Source: a virus. Taken from it: a stretch of 64,000 bases of DNA. The notes below the pieces were generated by a model. That model did not search any database and was not told where the DNA came from. It worked only from the letters and a program-made list of their open reading frames with translations. The position numbers were made by a program, and so were the translations under genes. This document shows positions 17,622 to 26,222 of this stretch, one piece after another (within the stretch, counting starts at the first letter, position 1; each line of letters opens with the position of its first letter). The stretch is from IMG/VR virus record IMGVR_UViG_3300037189_018318, positions 1 through 64,000 of that record. The stretch is one strand, 5' to 3'.

Positions 17622-19661
17622 ATGCCCAAATCCATAGAAACAACAGAAAATCAAGAAACCATTACGCATAGCATTAATGCTCGTTATAGTGGTATACAAT
17701 TTGTGGATAGTAAACAAAAAGATCCAAACGGATCTCAAACACCAAAAGATAAATCATTTACTATTTGGCAAAATTCTTGGGGTTCTTTTATAAGACAGCA
17801 AGCTGGTAATATTATAGGTAGAGCTTTGGGTAATGTTAGTTTAGATGCTGGAGATGAAATACATATATCCGGTCATAAAAAACAAGAAGTAATAACTGAT
17901 GGTGCTGCTATTTTTATTAAAGGCACCTCTGTCAACAATCACGGTGATAACACAGACGAGCAAAAAGCTCTAATGCAACAATATAAAGATCATATGGACG
18001 CCGTGTCTGAAGCTTCTAAAAAAGCTATTAAATCCACTCCAGCTGAGAAAACACAATGTCCTAATTGTGCTCAGCAACATTTAGTGGATGATAAAAGTGA
18101 TCCTTGGACTGTTATTTTAAGAAGAGTAAAAGATTTAATCGGTAATATTCCTTTTTATGCTTTGCCGTTTAAAACCATACAATGGTTAATACAAAATGTA
18201 TATTGTGCATTATTGGGTGTTAAAAGTAATAACTCTTTAGCAAAAAATAATTCTTGCGGACCTGGATGTGTTAACGGACAAAAAGACGGTATGTCTGCTA
18301 AATTACAAGCTGGTGCATCTGCTGCTAGTACAGAATTAGCACAAAGAAGTGATGATTTAAAACGTATAGAACAATTATTAGGAGATACTTCTGTCAAGGT
18401 AGAACCTCATGTTCATGGGTATATGGGTGTTTATGGTAATCCTACAGTTCCAAAACATAGTCCATATATAACCATGGATAGCCATCATTCTATACCTACT
18501 AATTTAAGAGTATCAGATGTCTTAAGAAATAAACTATATGTGACTACAGAAGGCAATCCTAAGCAAGTAGTTTATCAACCACCTCCACATCTCCCTTTTG
18601 GTAATTTAACTTTTAACGTAGAAAATAAATTTTCTCTCACTGCTGGAAACGCTGGAGCGGATATTCTTTCTACCGGAGAAGTAACCATAAGAGCTGGTTC
18701 AGTCCATATTAATGGTTCTCAAGGAGAAGTATCTCTTACTAGTGGCAATCTTACTACTATTGGAGGAAAAATGGTTTATATATCAGCGGATGATGGTTCT
18801 GGAGATTCTGGTGTTTGTATTGATTCAAAATATACCTATGCTCGAGGAGCCTTTAATGTTAATGGTGATGCTAGTTTCAATGGTCATGTGACTATTGACG
18901 GAGGTTTGACCTGTACACATTTTACATATCCTACCATGGCTGTGCCTACAGATTTAGCATCAACATCTAAATGGGCATCCGAAGGTGCAAATTGGCAATT
19001 TTTTGGAGCAGCTTTGAATATGTCAAATTTTGCTAAAGATCTTGTATTAAAGTATGGTGTAGGTTTGTTATTGGAAACTGAAGCAGGGTTGCTTAGTTTG
19101 GCTATGGAAATGTTTAATATAATAATGATGGACACGGTGGTAGAAATATTACCTACTGGTTTTGCTATAGGAATTTGTCCAGTTGGTCCAGTTTTTTGTG
19201 TACCTCCTGTGGGCGGTGTTTGGAATTGGAGACATAATCACACTCTTGCAGGTCATGATCATGATCATGAATATGATGCACCGGCTGGAATTATGCACAC
19301 TGAACATTTAGGTGTTGGTAATCATAGAGTAGCTGGTAACCCTGCACCTACTCCTGCACCTACTGCTACACAATATCCTAGACCCGGACCCAAGGCTTGG
19401 TCTGGTGGTTGTGGTGGAGGTGGACTCTTTGCTAAGATTCGTAATCAAAGATATGGAATCAATTCTGAGGATGCCTATAACGGAACTAATACAGTACAAA
19501 CAACAACCAAGAGAAATTCAGATGGTTCTATTTATCCATTCCCAATTTCAACGTGGACCCTCAATAATTTACCATCAGGTGGCAGTATTGATCCAAACAC
19601 TGGTTACTTTACACCGGCTCAAACATTATCTGGTGTAGATTGTACTCCGATTGAAAGTTAA
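17622..19661 (+). CDS. central spike protein with histidine-rich tip
   Basis: This 679-residue protein follows the gp5-like gene. Early residues (about 50-105) look like a beta-helix entrance (NVSLDAGDEIHISGHKKQE). A Cys cluster near 145-165 (CPNCAQQH) and another near 210 (CGPGCVNG) could bind metal. Residues about 325-430 form repetitive strands (GEVTIRAGSVHINGSQGEVS), like the triple-stranded beta-helix spikes of gp5 and gpV. Near the end, histidines at 538, 540, 545, 547 and 549 form HNH and HDHDH clusters, then MHTEHLGVGNH. This resembles the metal-bound spike tips of phages such as P2. The C-terminal 110 residues (with a GGCGGGG turn) may be an extra domain. It shares its stop region with a convergent gene. 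Confidence 0.6.
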   Translation: MPKSIETTENQETITHSINARYSGIQFVDSKQKDPNGSQTPKDKSFTIWQNSWGSFIRQQAGNIIGRALGNVSLDAGDEIHISGHKKQEVITDGAAIFIKGTSVNNHGDNTDEQKALMQQYKDHMDAVSEASKKAIKSTPAEKTQCPNCAQQHLVDDKSDPWTVILRRVKDLIGNIPFYALPFKTIQWLIQNVYCALLGVKSNNSLAKNNSCGPGCVNGQKDGMSAKLQAGASAASTELAQRSDDLKRIEQLLGDTSVKVEPHVHGYMGVYGNPTVPKHSPYITMDSHHSIPTNLRVSDVLRNKLYVTTEGNPKQVVYQPPPHLPFGNLTFNVENKFSLTAGNAGADILSTGEVTIRAGSVHINGSQGEVSLTSGNLTTIGGKMVYISADDGSGDSGVCIDSKYTYARGAFNVNGDASFNGHVTIDGGLTCTHFTYPTMAVPTDLASTSKWASEGANWQFFGAALNMSNFAKDLVLKYGVGLLLETEAGLLSLAMEMFNIIMMDTVVEILPTGFAIGICPVGPVFCVPPVGGVWNWRHNHTLAGHDHDHEYDAPAGIMHTEHLGVGNHRVAGNPAPTPAPTATQYPRPGPKAWSGGCGGGGLFAKIRNQRYGINSEDAYNGTNTVQTTTKRNSDGSIYPFPISTWTLNNLPSGGSIDPNTGYFTPAQTLSGVDCTPIES

Positions 19662-20566
19662 AGTACTTTTGTGCTAGGTAAAATAACATTAGTTGTTTCA
19701 CTAGTATTATTTTCAACTGGCAAATATTTAGACAAAAAGGAATAATTTGATAAAGGCTCTATTAAAGACGATGACAAATAATCTATTGATTTAGGATCCA
19801 AAGTTACTGAAGTAGGGGGAGAAACTAATTCACCCGGATTGGCATAATTTAAAATTGGCGATGTCATTGCTGTTATCATATTCATTGAAATTGAAGTCAA
19901 TGAAACACCGGCTGTAGTATCTCCGGGCATGGTAAAAGGTGTTAATGATACGCCTAGTTGTGATGAAATATAATCTGCTTGATCATAATAATATTTTATA
20001 CTGACATCATTTTCATTTGTCTTTGTTAAATTAACAATAAACATATAACTCTGCGGCAGCACTAATAACTGAACAGTCCATCCAGAATATTTTATTTTTA
20101 AAAAATTTAAAAAATCATTTGCATGTGTCTGTAAAGAAGATTGATATAGTTTATATATTCTATCAACAACCTCGCCTGATTCTATCCTTGCTGTATTTGT
20201 AACATTAGCACAATTTGTTGTAGCCTTTATAATAGGCACACCCTCAGCATCACAAATATAATCATTTATTATTTGACAACCCCCTGCATCTGCAATTTCT
20301 CTTCTTGCTTGTAATCTAGGAATAAATTCTGTATAAATAGCCGATAAAACAGAACCTAAAGAAAATCTACCATCTGTAATATTATTAAATACTGCTGGAT
20401 CAAATTTTAATTGATCTAAAGATTTTTGTGAAAGTGATCCATCTCCTTTAATCTTTCCTTCAAATGTCGGATCTAAAGAAGCTGCAGCTAAATCCGCAAT
20501 AAATTGCTTACCATCATAATAAAGTTTATCAGCTGTTAAAGAAGGCCAGGACGTATAAATTGACAT
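19658..20566 (-). CDS. hypothetical protein, probably structural, 302 aa
   Basis: I do not recognise this protein. It begins MSIYTSWPSLTADKLYYDG and has several Cys residues (residues about 98, 106 and 117: GGCQII, YICDAE, TNCANV), a long predicted strand section, and a Ser/Thr-rich C-terminal half (PPTSVTLDPKSIDYL). The absence of any enzyme motif and its position convergent with the spike gene suggest a virion role. It overlaps the spike gene by the shared TTAA, so both genes stop within four bases of one another. Confidence 0.45.
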   Translation of the reverse strand: MSIYTSWPSLTADKLYYDGKQFIADLAAASLDPTFEGKIKGDGSLSQKSLDQLKFDPAVFNNITDGRFSLGSVLSAIYTEFIPRLQARREIADAGGCQIINDYICDAEGVPIIKATTNCANVTNTARIESGEVVDRIYKLYQSSLQTHANDFLNFLKIKYSGWTVQLLVLPQSYMFIVNLTKTNENDVSIKYYYDQADYISSQLGVSLTPFTMPGDTTAGVSLTSISMNMITAMTSPILNYANPGELVSPPTSVTLDPKSIDYLSSSLIEPLSNYSFLSKYLPVENNTSETTNVILPSTKVL

Positions 20567-20574
20567 ATATTTAA

Positions 20575-20976
20575 TTAGTCTAAAAGGTTATTTTGCTGTT
20601 GCTGAATAAAGATAGTTTTAAGAAATTCCATAATGGCATCCCTATCTCTAGGGGATTTATAATACTGAATTACAATTCTTTCACCTTCTGTATTATATCC
20701 AAATATCATAAAGGTATCCAAATATTCTGTTGCAGTATTTTTTAAAATAGATAAATCCCTAACAGCTATTTTATCATCAAAATCTTTTTGTTTAGACCAT
20801 TTATCCAAACCCTTTTCTAATTCTGCATTATTAATAGAATTGAATAAATTAATTTTTATGTCTTCTAAAGACATAGGTTCTTTTGTCTGAACCTTAACTG
20901 AAGAAAGAGAAGGAACTGCCTCTAAAGACAGTTCCTTCTTTTTATTTTTCTTGCCCTTTTTATTAGGCTCCTGCAT
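20575..20976 (-). CDS. hypothetical protein, 133 aa, basic N-terminus
   Basis: I do not recognise this protein. The ATG at 20976 gives MQEPNKKGKKNKKKELSLE; an earlier start at 21003 would lie inside the upstream gene and is less likely. The N-terminus is strongly basic. The rest is one helical domain, with IAVRDLSILKNTATEYLD, and ends in a short polar tail NNLLD. It overlaps the upstream gene by 14 bases, so the two are probably translated together. The clamp gene lies two genes upstream, so a replication or late-transcription accessory role is possible but unproved. Confidence 0.5.
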   Translation of the reverse strand: MQEPNKKGKKNKKKELSLEAVPSLSSVKVQTKEPMSLEDIKINLFNSINNAELEKGLDKWSKQKDFDDKIAVRDLSILKNTATEYLDTFMIFGYNTEGERIVIQYYKSPRDRDAIMEFLKTIFIQQQQNNLLD

Positions 20977-21286
20977 AAGTCGAGGACTTATTAGTAATAC
21001 CAAACTTGTTCAAGTACTCTACAATAACCTCAATGGAACTGGTCTTAATCTTGAAATTTTCTGGAATATATTGTCCTCCATCATGCATTTCAAAATACTC
21101 TTCGCCAATATCATTATGATTGTTATAACACGTAATGAATATAGATGCTACCTGGGGATCTACAATAACAGTCCAAGAGCGAGGGTCCTGATAACCAAAA
21201 TCGCTAAAAAGCTTATCGGCTACATATCCACTGTCTCTCAGTCTCTTAATGAAGTAACTGCATGTTGTTATTTTATTCTTTGCCAT
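20963..21286 (-). CDS. hypothetical protein, conserved-looking, 107 aa
   Basis: This short protein begins MAKNKITTCSYFIKRLRDSG and has a compact alpha/beta pattern: SWTVIVDPQVASIFITCY, then DIGEEYFEMHDGGQYIP, then SSIEVIVEYLNKF. The regular alternation suggests a small folded domain. Its place between the clamp gene and the 133-residue gene suggests a replisome or transcription helper. I cannot name a family, and no catalytic residues stand out. Confidence 0.55.
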   Translation of the reverse strand: MAKNKITTCSYFIKRLRDSGYVADKLFSDFGYQDPRSWTVIVDPQVASIFITCYNNHNDIGEEYFEMHDGGQYIPENFKIKTSSIEVIVEYLNKFGITNKSSTYAGA

Positions 21287-21313
21287 ATATTTTATTTAAT
21301 TAATGTGTTTGGT

Positions 21314-22069
21314 TTATTTTACTAGAGCTGAAACGATATATTTCAATTCTACATCATCATCTTCCTTATTTTGAAAGATGAAAACTTTATACTGATTATT
21401 AATTTTTACTTTAATATCAGTTTTGCAAGAAGCAAGATTTTTAAAAACTTCTGTATTAACAGGAAGAGCATCCACAATTGCCGATCCTTCTACATTGTCA
21501 GCCACAATTAAAGTCATGTTGTCAACATTTTGTAATGTACGGTCATTAATTTCAGCGTAAACCTTGTTTTCTTTAGAATAAAAATATATCTTAGTAAGAT
21601 CTGAAGCAAAAGCATATCCTGCCATTATTTGACGAATTTTACTAGTAGTAAGAATAAATTCTGTATCAAATTTTAATTGAGACATTTTTTCTAAATTAAC
21701 GGCTGTTTCTCTAATAACACTATCGTCTACTAAATGATATTTAAAAAATGTTTTTTCTCCATCTGATGTCTTAACTTCACATTTAATATTATTAATATTA
21801 TATTCAATGGAAAATTCCCCGTCATCTCCGAGACACTCTAAACCTGATATTAACTTTTTAATACTGATTAAATTTAATCTTATCGAGTCATTTAATACAA
21901 AAGGTAATTTAGCTTTTGCGTAAAGAATAACCGTCTTATCCGAAGAAGAACATATAGAATATAAACTATCCTTATCAGCTTTAAGGACACAGCTTTCTGT
22001 GAGTCTATTGACTGGTTTAAGAATCTTCTCTAAGAAGCTCTTAGGAAGTGGAATGTGTATTTCTGACAC
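21314..22069 (-). CDS. DNA polymerase sliding clamp (gp45-like)
   Basis: This 251-residue protein starts with GTG at 22069. It has the size and layout of T4 gp45, a trimeric clamp that tethers the polymerase to DNA and in T4 also activates late promoters. The first half begins IPLPKSFLEKILKPVNRLTE and contains SLYSICSSSDKTVILYAKA, the typical first clamp subdomain. The second half has KFDTEFILTTSKIRQIMAGY, AFASDLTKIYFYSKENKVYA and the late VFKNLASC helix. No clamp-loader genes (gp44 and gp62) are seen in the window. The neighbours are small unknown proteins rather than the loader. Confidence 0.85.
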   Translation of the reverse strand: MSEIHIPLPKSFLEKILKPVNRLTESCVLKADKDSLYSICSSSDKTVILYAKAKLPFVLNDSIRLNLISIKKLISGLECLGDDGEFSIEYNINNIKCEVKTSDGEKTFFKYHLVDDSVIRETAVNLEKMSQLKFDTEFILTTSKIRQIMAGYAFASDLTKIYFYSKENKVYAEINDRTLQNVDNMTLIVADNVEGSAIVDALPVNTEVFKNLASCKTDIKVKINNQYKVFIFQNKEDDDVELKYIVSALVK

Positions 22070-22073
22070 TTAA

Positions 22074-22562
22074 TTAGTCTAGTTGATTGTTTTTATTCTT
22101 TTCTGTAAAGGAAGCAAATACTTTACCAAGCATACCCGACATCTTAGTCAAAGTAGCATTAGTTCTTTCTAATTGGGATCTAATGGCTTGAATATCTTCT
22201 TTTGAAACAGAGACATTATTATTTTCTACTTGTGAACTTCCTGGAATTTGTACAATTGATTGCGGAATAATAGGATTATTAAAAATTGGAGAGCTTACAG
22301 GAGAGCCAGCAGAGGTATCTGGCACCTGTTGAAGTGCCAGAAGCTCTGCGTCTCTAACTGCTTTTTCCATTCTTAAATCCACAGGAACAGGTGAATTTTG
22401 GGTCACCTGTCCACCCATTAAAGGTGCAACAAACCTTTGCATATCAATTTTATTAGCCTGATTATTACTTCTCTCAACAGTCATATTATCCACACCATTA
22501 AGATGTGTACCAACCATTCTTGCTAACATTGCCGCTTCAAAGACTTGTTGCTGTGGATTCAT
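22074..22562 (-). CDS. hypothetical protein, 162 aa
   Basis: I do not recognise this protein. It begins MNPQQQVFEAAMLARMVGTH. The N-terminal third is helical, the middle (about 70-120) is rich in Pro, Ser and Gln and probably disordered, and the C-terminus (120-155) is a coiled-coil-like helix with KEDIQAIRSQLERTNATL. It lies between the clamp gene (4 bases away) and FolE2, and its start is next to the FolE2 stop. The shape would suit a linker or adaptor. Confidence 0.5.
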   Translation of the reverse strand: MNPQQQVFEAAMLARMVGTHLNGVDNMTVERSNNQANKIDMQRFVAPLMGGQVTQNSPVPVDLRMEKAVRDAELLALQQVPDTSAGSPVSSPIFNNPIIPQSIVQIPGSSQVENNNVSVSKEDIQAIRSQLERTNATLTKMSGMLGKVFASFTEKNKNNQLD

Positions 22563-22563
22563 A

Positions 22564-23409
22564 TTACTTTAAGTCTCTACCGGCATGTGTAACCGAAACT
22601 GCAATCGAAGAGTGAATGGACTCGTAGTGATTGACAATTACAAGATAATCCTTAATGCGACCATCAAGATCCTTGTCTAACTCAACTGCAACCTTACGCA
22701 CCATATCTTCAACAAAGACTGGATTCTCATACATAAGTTCCGTCTGATATGCTTCGTCAACCCTCTTAAGAGCATTGACAATGGGTGCAGAGCTGCTTCT
22801 CTCAACTGCACCAACAAGCTCTTCGAACCAATAAACATCCTTGCCTTCTGTGCCTGGATGATTGATCTCAACGGTAACATCCGCATAAGACTGCTGATTA
22901 TGGGCTCCATAATCACTGATCTCTTTAGAGCAAGGGCAGAGGGAAGCATAAAGAACATTGGCGTGAAGATAAAACTTCTTCTCACCGTTAATAAGACGTC
23001 CTTCAAAGGATCCCTGATAATCCATGTGAGACTTAACTTTAGAAACCGGAGCTTCCTTAATCATGAAATAATCAAACTTGATCTTGATGTAAGCATTCTG
23101 AGACTTCAGACGATTCTTACATTCATCAAGGAGAAGATCCATAACCTGATCAATGCGATGGGTCTTATTAGCAAGAACCTCTTCAACCAGGATACGATAG
23201 CGACTCATGTTTGTACCTTTGACCTCAGGTGTAAGGTCAGTGTACATACTGATGATTGCCTTGGTGGGGTTAATGGTTCCATCTTGTCTAATAATCTCCA
23301 TAGGAACTACAATATTCCTAGAACCAACTTTAGGAATATACTTCTTAGGGAAACCATCCAGCGTATTTTGAATATCTGGAATGTCGTCGTTTGTCTTTAT
23401 TCTTGGCAT
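22564..23409 (-). CDS. folE2: GTP cyclohydrolase IB (FolE2)
   Basis: This 281-residue enzyme opens GTP to dihydroneopterin triphosphate, the first step of the 7-deazaguanine and folate routes. The start chosen is the ATG at 23409 (MPRIKTNDDIPDIQN), after a CA-rich leader; an upstream frame extension adds 21 unlikely residues. The signature LCPCSKEIS at residues 157-165 is followed by HNQQS at 170-174, both typical of type IB enzymes. The C-terminal HYESIHSS segment also fits. FolE2 uses various metals, so it does not need zinc. Together with QueD-like, QueE and DpdA-like genes it points to DNA 7-deazaguanine modification. Its base composition is clearly less AT-rich than its neighbours'. Confidence 0.93.
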   Translation of the reverse strand: MPRIKTNDDIPDIQNTLDGFPKKYIPKVGSRNIVVPMEIIRQDGTINPTKAIISMYTDLTPEVKGTNMSRYRILVEEVLANKTHRIDQVMDLLLDECKNRLKSQNAYIKIKFDYFMIKEAPVSKVKSHMDYQGSFEGRLINGEKKFYLHANVLYASLCPCSKEISDYGAHNQQSYADVTVEINHPGTEGKDVYWFEELVGAVERSSSAPIVNALKRVDEAYQTELMYENPVFVEDMVRKVAVELDKDLDGRIKDYLVIVNHYESIHSSIAVSVTHAGRDLK

Positions 23410-23437
23410 ATATTTGTTTGTTTGTTGTTTAATTGAA

Positions 23438-24304
23438 TTACAGATCTTTGAGAATATCTTGGATACGATCATTTTGATCTGATAGGACTTCGTTATTATC
23501 CTCTACAACTGTAGAAGAAGCAACGGTGTTTGTTGATACTGGAGCTATATAGGTTTCCTCTTCCTCTTCCTGAATATCTACCTTAGGAGCAGAGACTTCT
23601 TCATTTCCGTGAAAATGGACATTAAGAAGCTTAGTAATATCTTCTGGTGTCTTATGCTCAAAGATATTGTCAAGAGGCTTAAAGGCCTTATAAATCTCTT
23701 CAATATCCTGCGCTCCCTCAAGAGGAGAAGGAGCAACAAATTTGGAACTAACATAGGTAGGATAACCACCCTCATTTTCTTCCACCTTGATGCGAAGATT
23801 GCATCCTTTTTCGGATAGATCGAAAATCTTTGCCCCGAGGTCATCCGAATCATCACCGCTGATGGCATCAGTAATAATCTTAGCAAGCTGCTTACCGTAA
23901 CGGAGAATCTTAACCTGACCCTGATTCTCTGGATTGGTTGGATCCTTAATTACATAGACATTGGCGAGCCAATTCTCATTGCGCTTAATAGGAGAAATAC
24001 GCTTGATCTCTGCCTCGTTATTGGTGCGATAAACCTTAGAACGATATTCATCAATAGGACAACGCTCTCCATAGGTTGTAGGACAAGTACAAGAGACAAG
24101 CTGATTAGTTACTACACTCTTCCAAAGATGATGATAGTAATGATAAAGGGTGCGCTCTGGAGCTTCAATATTAGGAATAAGGCGTACCAAATAGGTATTA
24201 CCAATCTCCAGCTTCATAAAGTCTCTGAATCCGCTTTCGGTATTGGATGACTTCTTGTTGAGAGCCTCTTTAATAGACTCGAATAGGTTAGTGTTGTATT
24301 TCAT
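23438..24304 (-). CDS. single-stranded DNA-binding protein (gp32-like)
   Basis: This 288-residue protein fits T4 gp32: an N-terminal helical segment for cooperative binding (SIKEALNKKSSNTESG), an OB core, and an acidic C-terminus (VEDNNEVLSDQNDRIQDIL). The core holds HYYHHLWKSVV and the Cys/His set SCTCPTTYGERCPIDE, which resembles the zinc site of gp32. Further core strands are FRDFMKLEIGNTYLVRLIPN and NWLANVYVIKDPTN. The acidic tail would recruit polymerase and helicase partners. The ATG at 24304 overlaps the preceding gene by 17 bases. Its codons are less AT-rich than most neighbours, as expected of a highly expressed gene. Confidence 0.88.
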   Translation of the reverse strand: MKYNTNLFESIKEALNKKSSNTESGFRDFMKLEIGNTYLVRLIPNIEAPERTLYHYYHHLWKSVVTNQLVSCTCPTTYGERCPIDEYRSKVYRTNNEAEIKRISPIKRNENWLANVYVIKDPTNPENQGQVKILRYGKQLAKIITDAISGDDSDDLGAKIFDLSEKGCNLRIKVEENEGGYPTYVSSKFVAPSPLEGAQDIEEIYKAFKPLDNIFEHKTPEDITKLLNVHFHGNEEVSAPKVDIQEEEEETYIAPVSTNTVASSTVVEDNNEVLSDQNDRIQDILKDL

Positions 24305-25004
24305 ATGTTTGTTTGGTTTGGTTTTCGGTTGTTTGTTTAATATTATATGGAGTCTTAATATTTTTCAACTCTTCTATAATAAAAATTTTAATTTTTTTTG
24401 TAGCTTCTCTTATTAAAGATTTTGCTTTAGGTGAATTGTGATATCTAGTACGAATAGCATTTATAGTATTAGATAAATTGGGTGCCCAAATAGCTTGTTC
24501 ATCTTCTGACATATTTAAAATATTAGTTGAACCATTTAATTCCATTATACTATATGGATTAATTAAATGCTCTCTATAATGTTGTGTCCATATAGGCATT
24601 CTTCCTATTTTAAAACTTAAATATTGATCAAGATGTATCCTGTTCTTAATACAGAACATAGCAATAAATCTAAGACTTTCTTTAATTTTATCAAATTGTT
24701 TTTCTGGTGATTGATCTTCCAGCTGTTGTTGATAAAGACTGTAAGCTCTAATAGCCGCTCTAGTAGTAAAGAATTTAAGTGGCGGACATTTTTCATCCGG
24801 GTGAAGACCGCGAGGTGCACCAAAAAAATCATCCCATTTGATGTGAGAAAATTTTCTAAAAAAATTATACATCCTCTTTATAAGAACTACGTTCTCTGAG
24901 GATATATCTGAAAAATCTTTTCTTGGTTGGTAAGGTAAACCATTACGAGAATGTTTTAAATAACAATTGTAAATGGCTTGCTCTGTTTTATTCAGTTGAT
25001 TCAA
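24288..25004 (-). CDS. hypothetical replication-region protein upstream of gp32
   Basis: I do not recognise this 238-residue protein. The apparent start is TTG at 25004 (NQLNKTEQAIYNCYLKHS), which overlaps the upstream gene by 17 bases; no ATG is placed better. A recognisable block is WDDFFGAPRGLHPDEKCPPL, followed by FFTTRAAIRAYSLYQQQ and IGRMPIWTQHYREHLINP, with a basic C-terminus (REATKKIKIFIIEELKN). In T4 the gene next to gp32 is gp59, the helicase loader. Position alone makes that one possibility. The last residues (TENQTKQT) are coded by the CA-rich stretch that also forms the gp32 leader. Confidence 0.5.
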   Translation of the reverse strand: MNQLNKTEQAIYNCYLKHSRNGLPYQPRKDFSDISSENVVLIKRMYNFFRKFSHIKWDDFFGAPRGLHPDEKCPPLKFFTTRAAIRAYSLYQQQLEDQSPEKQFDKIKESLRFIAMFCIKNRIHLDQYLSFKIGRMPIWTQHYREHLINPYSIMELNGSTNILNMSEDEQAIWAPNLSNTINAIRTRYHNSPKAKSLIREATKKIKIFIIEELKNIKTPYNIKQTTENQTKQTYEIQH

Positions 25005-25305
25005 TGGGTTTCTTTTTTTTGTTGTGTTTGGATCGGAAAATCTTTTTATATATATTAGGAGTACTTCCTAAATAGGCACGCATAATATTTTGTAAACTAT
25101 AGTCTCCTAATATTTCAAAATATAACTTTTGTGTTCTTTTATCTTCTATTAAAAATTTAAGGAAATTCAAATAATTAAATTTTTTGCCTTTAGCTATACA
25201 GACAAAAGAAGCAAATTTCATAGTAATATCTTCAAATTCTGAAAGATCAAATACGTCTGAAGGGTTTGAACTTTCTTCTATCTGTTGCGAAGAAGTAATA
25301 ATCAT
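24988..25305 (-). CDS. hypothetical protein, 105 aa, near gp32
   Basis: I do not recognise this protein. It starts MIITSSQQIEESSNPSDVFD, has a central helical domain (FNYLNFLKFLIEDKRTQKLY, then FEILGDYSLQNIMRAYL) and a basic end (SKHNKKKKPIE). In T4 the order is gp32, gp59, gp33, and gp33 is 112 aa and works in late transcription. The size and place here fit gp33, but I see no C-terminal clamp-binding motif and cannot confirm it. It overlaps the upstream DHH phosphoesterase gene through ATGA. Confidence 0.42.
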   Translation of the reverse strand: MIITSSQQIEESSNPSDVFDLSEFEDITMKFASFVCIAKGKKFNYLNFLKFLIEDKRTQKLYFEILGDYSLQNIMRAYLGSTPNIYKKIFRSKHNKKKKPIESTE

Positions 25306-26198
25306 AAAGGTTTTAAATTTTTTGTAATTTCCATAAAGAGAGGAGTTATTTTACCACCAGCTGCGAATTCATGACCACCTCCTTCACAAATTTTTTCTGC
25401 AAAAGCCCCTACATCTACAGGATCTTCTTTAGTACATTGTCTTATAGAAACTTTTTCTGTTTTTGTATTAATAAAGAAAAATATATCTGGTTTATGTTTT
25501 TGAATAAGAATATCCATTACTTGAGGTACTATTCTATCCACCAACCCTGCGCATATTTTTTTCTTTTTATTTACAATATTTAATTCACCGGAAAAAATAG
25601 GCACTTTATTGGCTTCATCAATCGCTTCCTTTTTAATAAAATTAATAGCTCTTTTTTGTTCTGGGGTAAATGGTTTGTAACCATTCATGTAGTCTTTAAT
25701 AAATTCTGAAAATTTATTTCTATATTGAGACCAAAAAAGAATATTTAAATCGTAAGAAGATGGGAATTTAAGATTATAAGAATCAAAATCATCAGCTAAT
25801 AATATTAGCATTTTTTGCATATCATTCAATTCTGGTGAAGATTGTGCAAACAATTTTCTAGTTAAAAGAGCATTAGAAGAATATTCTTTATATAAAACTT
25901 TGGCTTTTTTAAATTTATTAGCAAACCTTTCTGAAGATTTATGATGATCTATAAAGGTTACATTTTCTTTATCTAAAAGAGGTATAAATTCATCTCTTAA
26001 AGCTAAATCTAAAACAAAAGTGGTAGGATTATTATGAGTATTAGAATAATGTTCCTTGATTTTATCTATTATCTCTAAATTATTTAAAGGAAAATAATGA
26101 AACGTAGCATCTGGTCTTGACCACATTAATGCTAAAAGGCTTACTGCTCCATCTAAATCATTGTGCGTAAAAACATGATAGCATTTTGACATATTCAT
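25302..26198 (-). CDS. DHH/DHHA1 phosphoesterase
   Basis: This 298-residue phosphoesterase has the classic order of DHH motifs. HNDLDG lies near residue 13, a hydrophobic strand with Asp near 63 (FVLDLALRD), FIDHHKSS near 82-89, and the DHHA1 signature GGGHEFAAGG near 275-284. The metal-binding Asp and His residues are all present. Related enzymes hydrolyse nanoRNA, cyclic dinucleotides or pAp. A phage member could recycle short oligonucleotides, or degrade cyclic nucleotide signals used in host defence; the sequence does not say which. It starts ATG at 26198 (a second ATG two codons on is possible) and ends in an ATGA overlap with the next gene. Confidence 0.85.
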   Translation of the reverse strand: MNMSKCYHVFTHNDLDGAVSLLALMWSRPDATFHYFPLNNLEIIDKIKEHYSNTHNNPTTFVLDLALRDEFIPLLDKENVTFIDHHKSSERFANKFKKAKVLYKEYSSNALLTRKLFAQSSPELNDMQKMLILLADDFDSYNLKFPSSYDLNILFWSQYRNKFSEFIKDYMNGYKPFTPEQKRAINFIKKEAIDEANKVPIFSGELNIVNKKKKICAGLVDRIVPQVMDILIQKHKPDIFFFINTKTEKVSIRQCTKEDPVDVGAFAEKICEGGGHEFAAGGKITPLFMEITKNLKPL

Positions 26199-26222
26199 TA
26201 TTTAATAGTATGTCACAAACTT

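Noticed and set aside
19233-19268. HNH-type endonuclease motif in the spike protein
   Set aside because: The HNH here is part of a run of HxH in a beta-helix spike and lacks the surrounding Asn/His and zinc residues of HNH nucleases.
24301-24340. CA-rich stretch as CRISPR or microsatellite
   Set aside because: It is short, irregular and partly coding; there are no spaced direct repeats.
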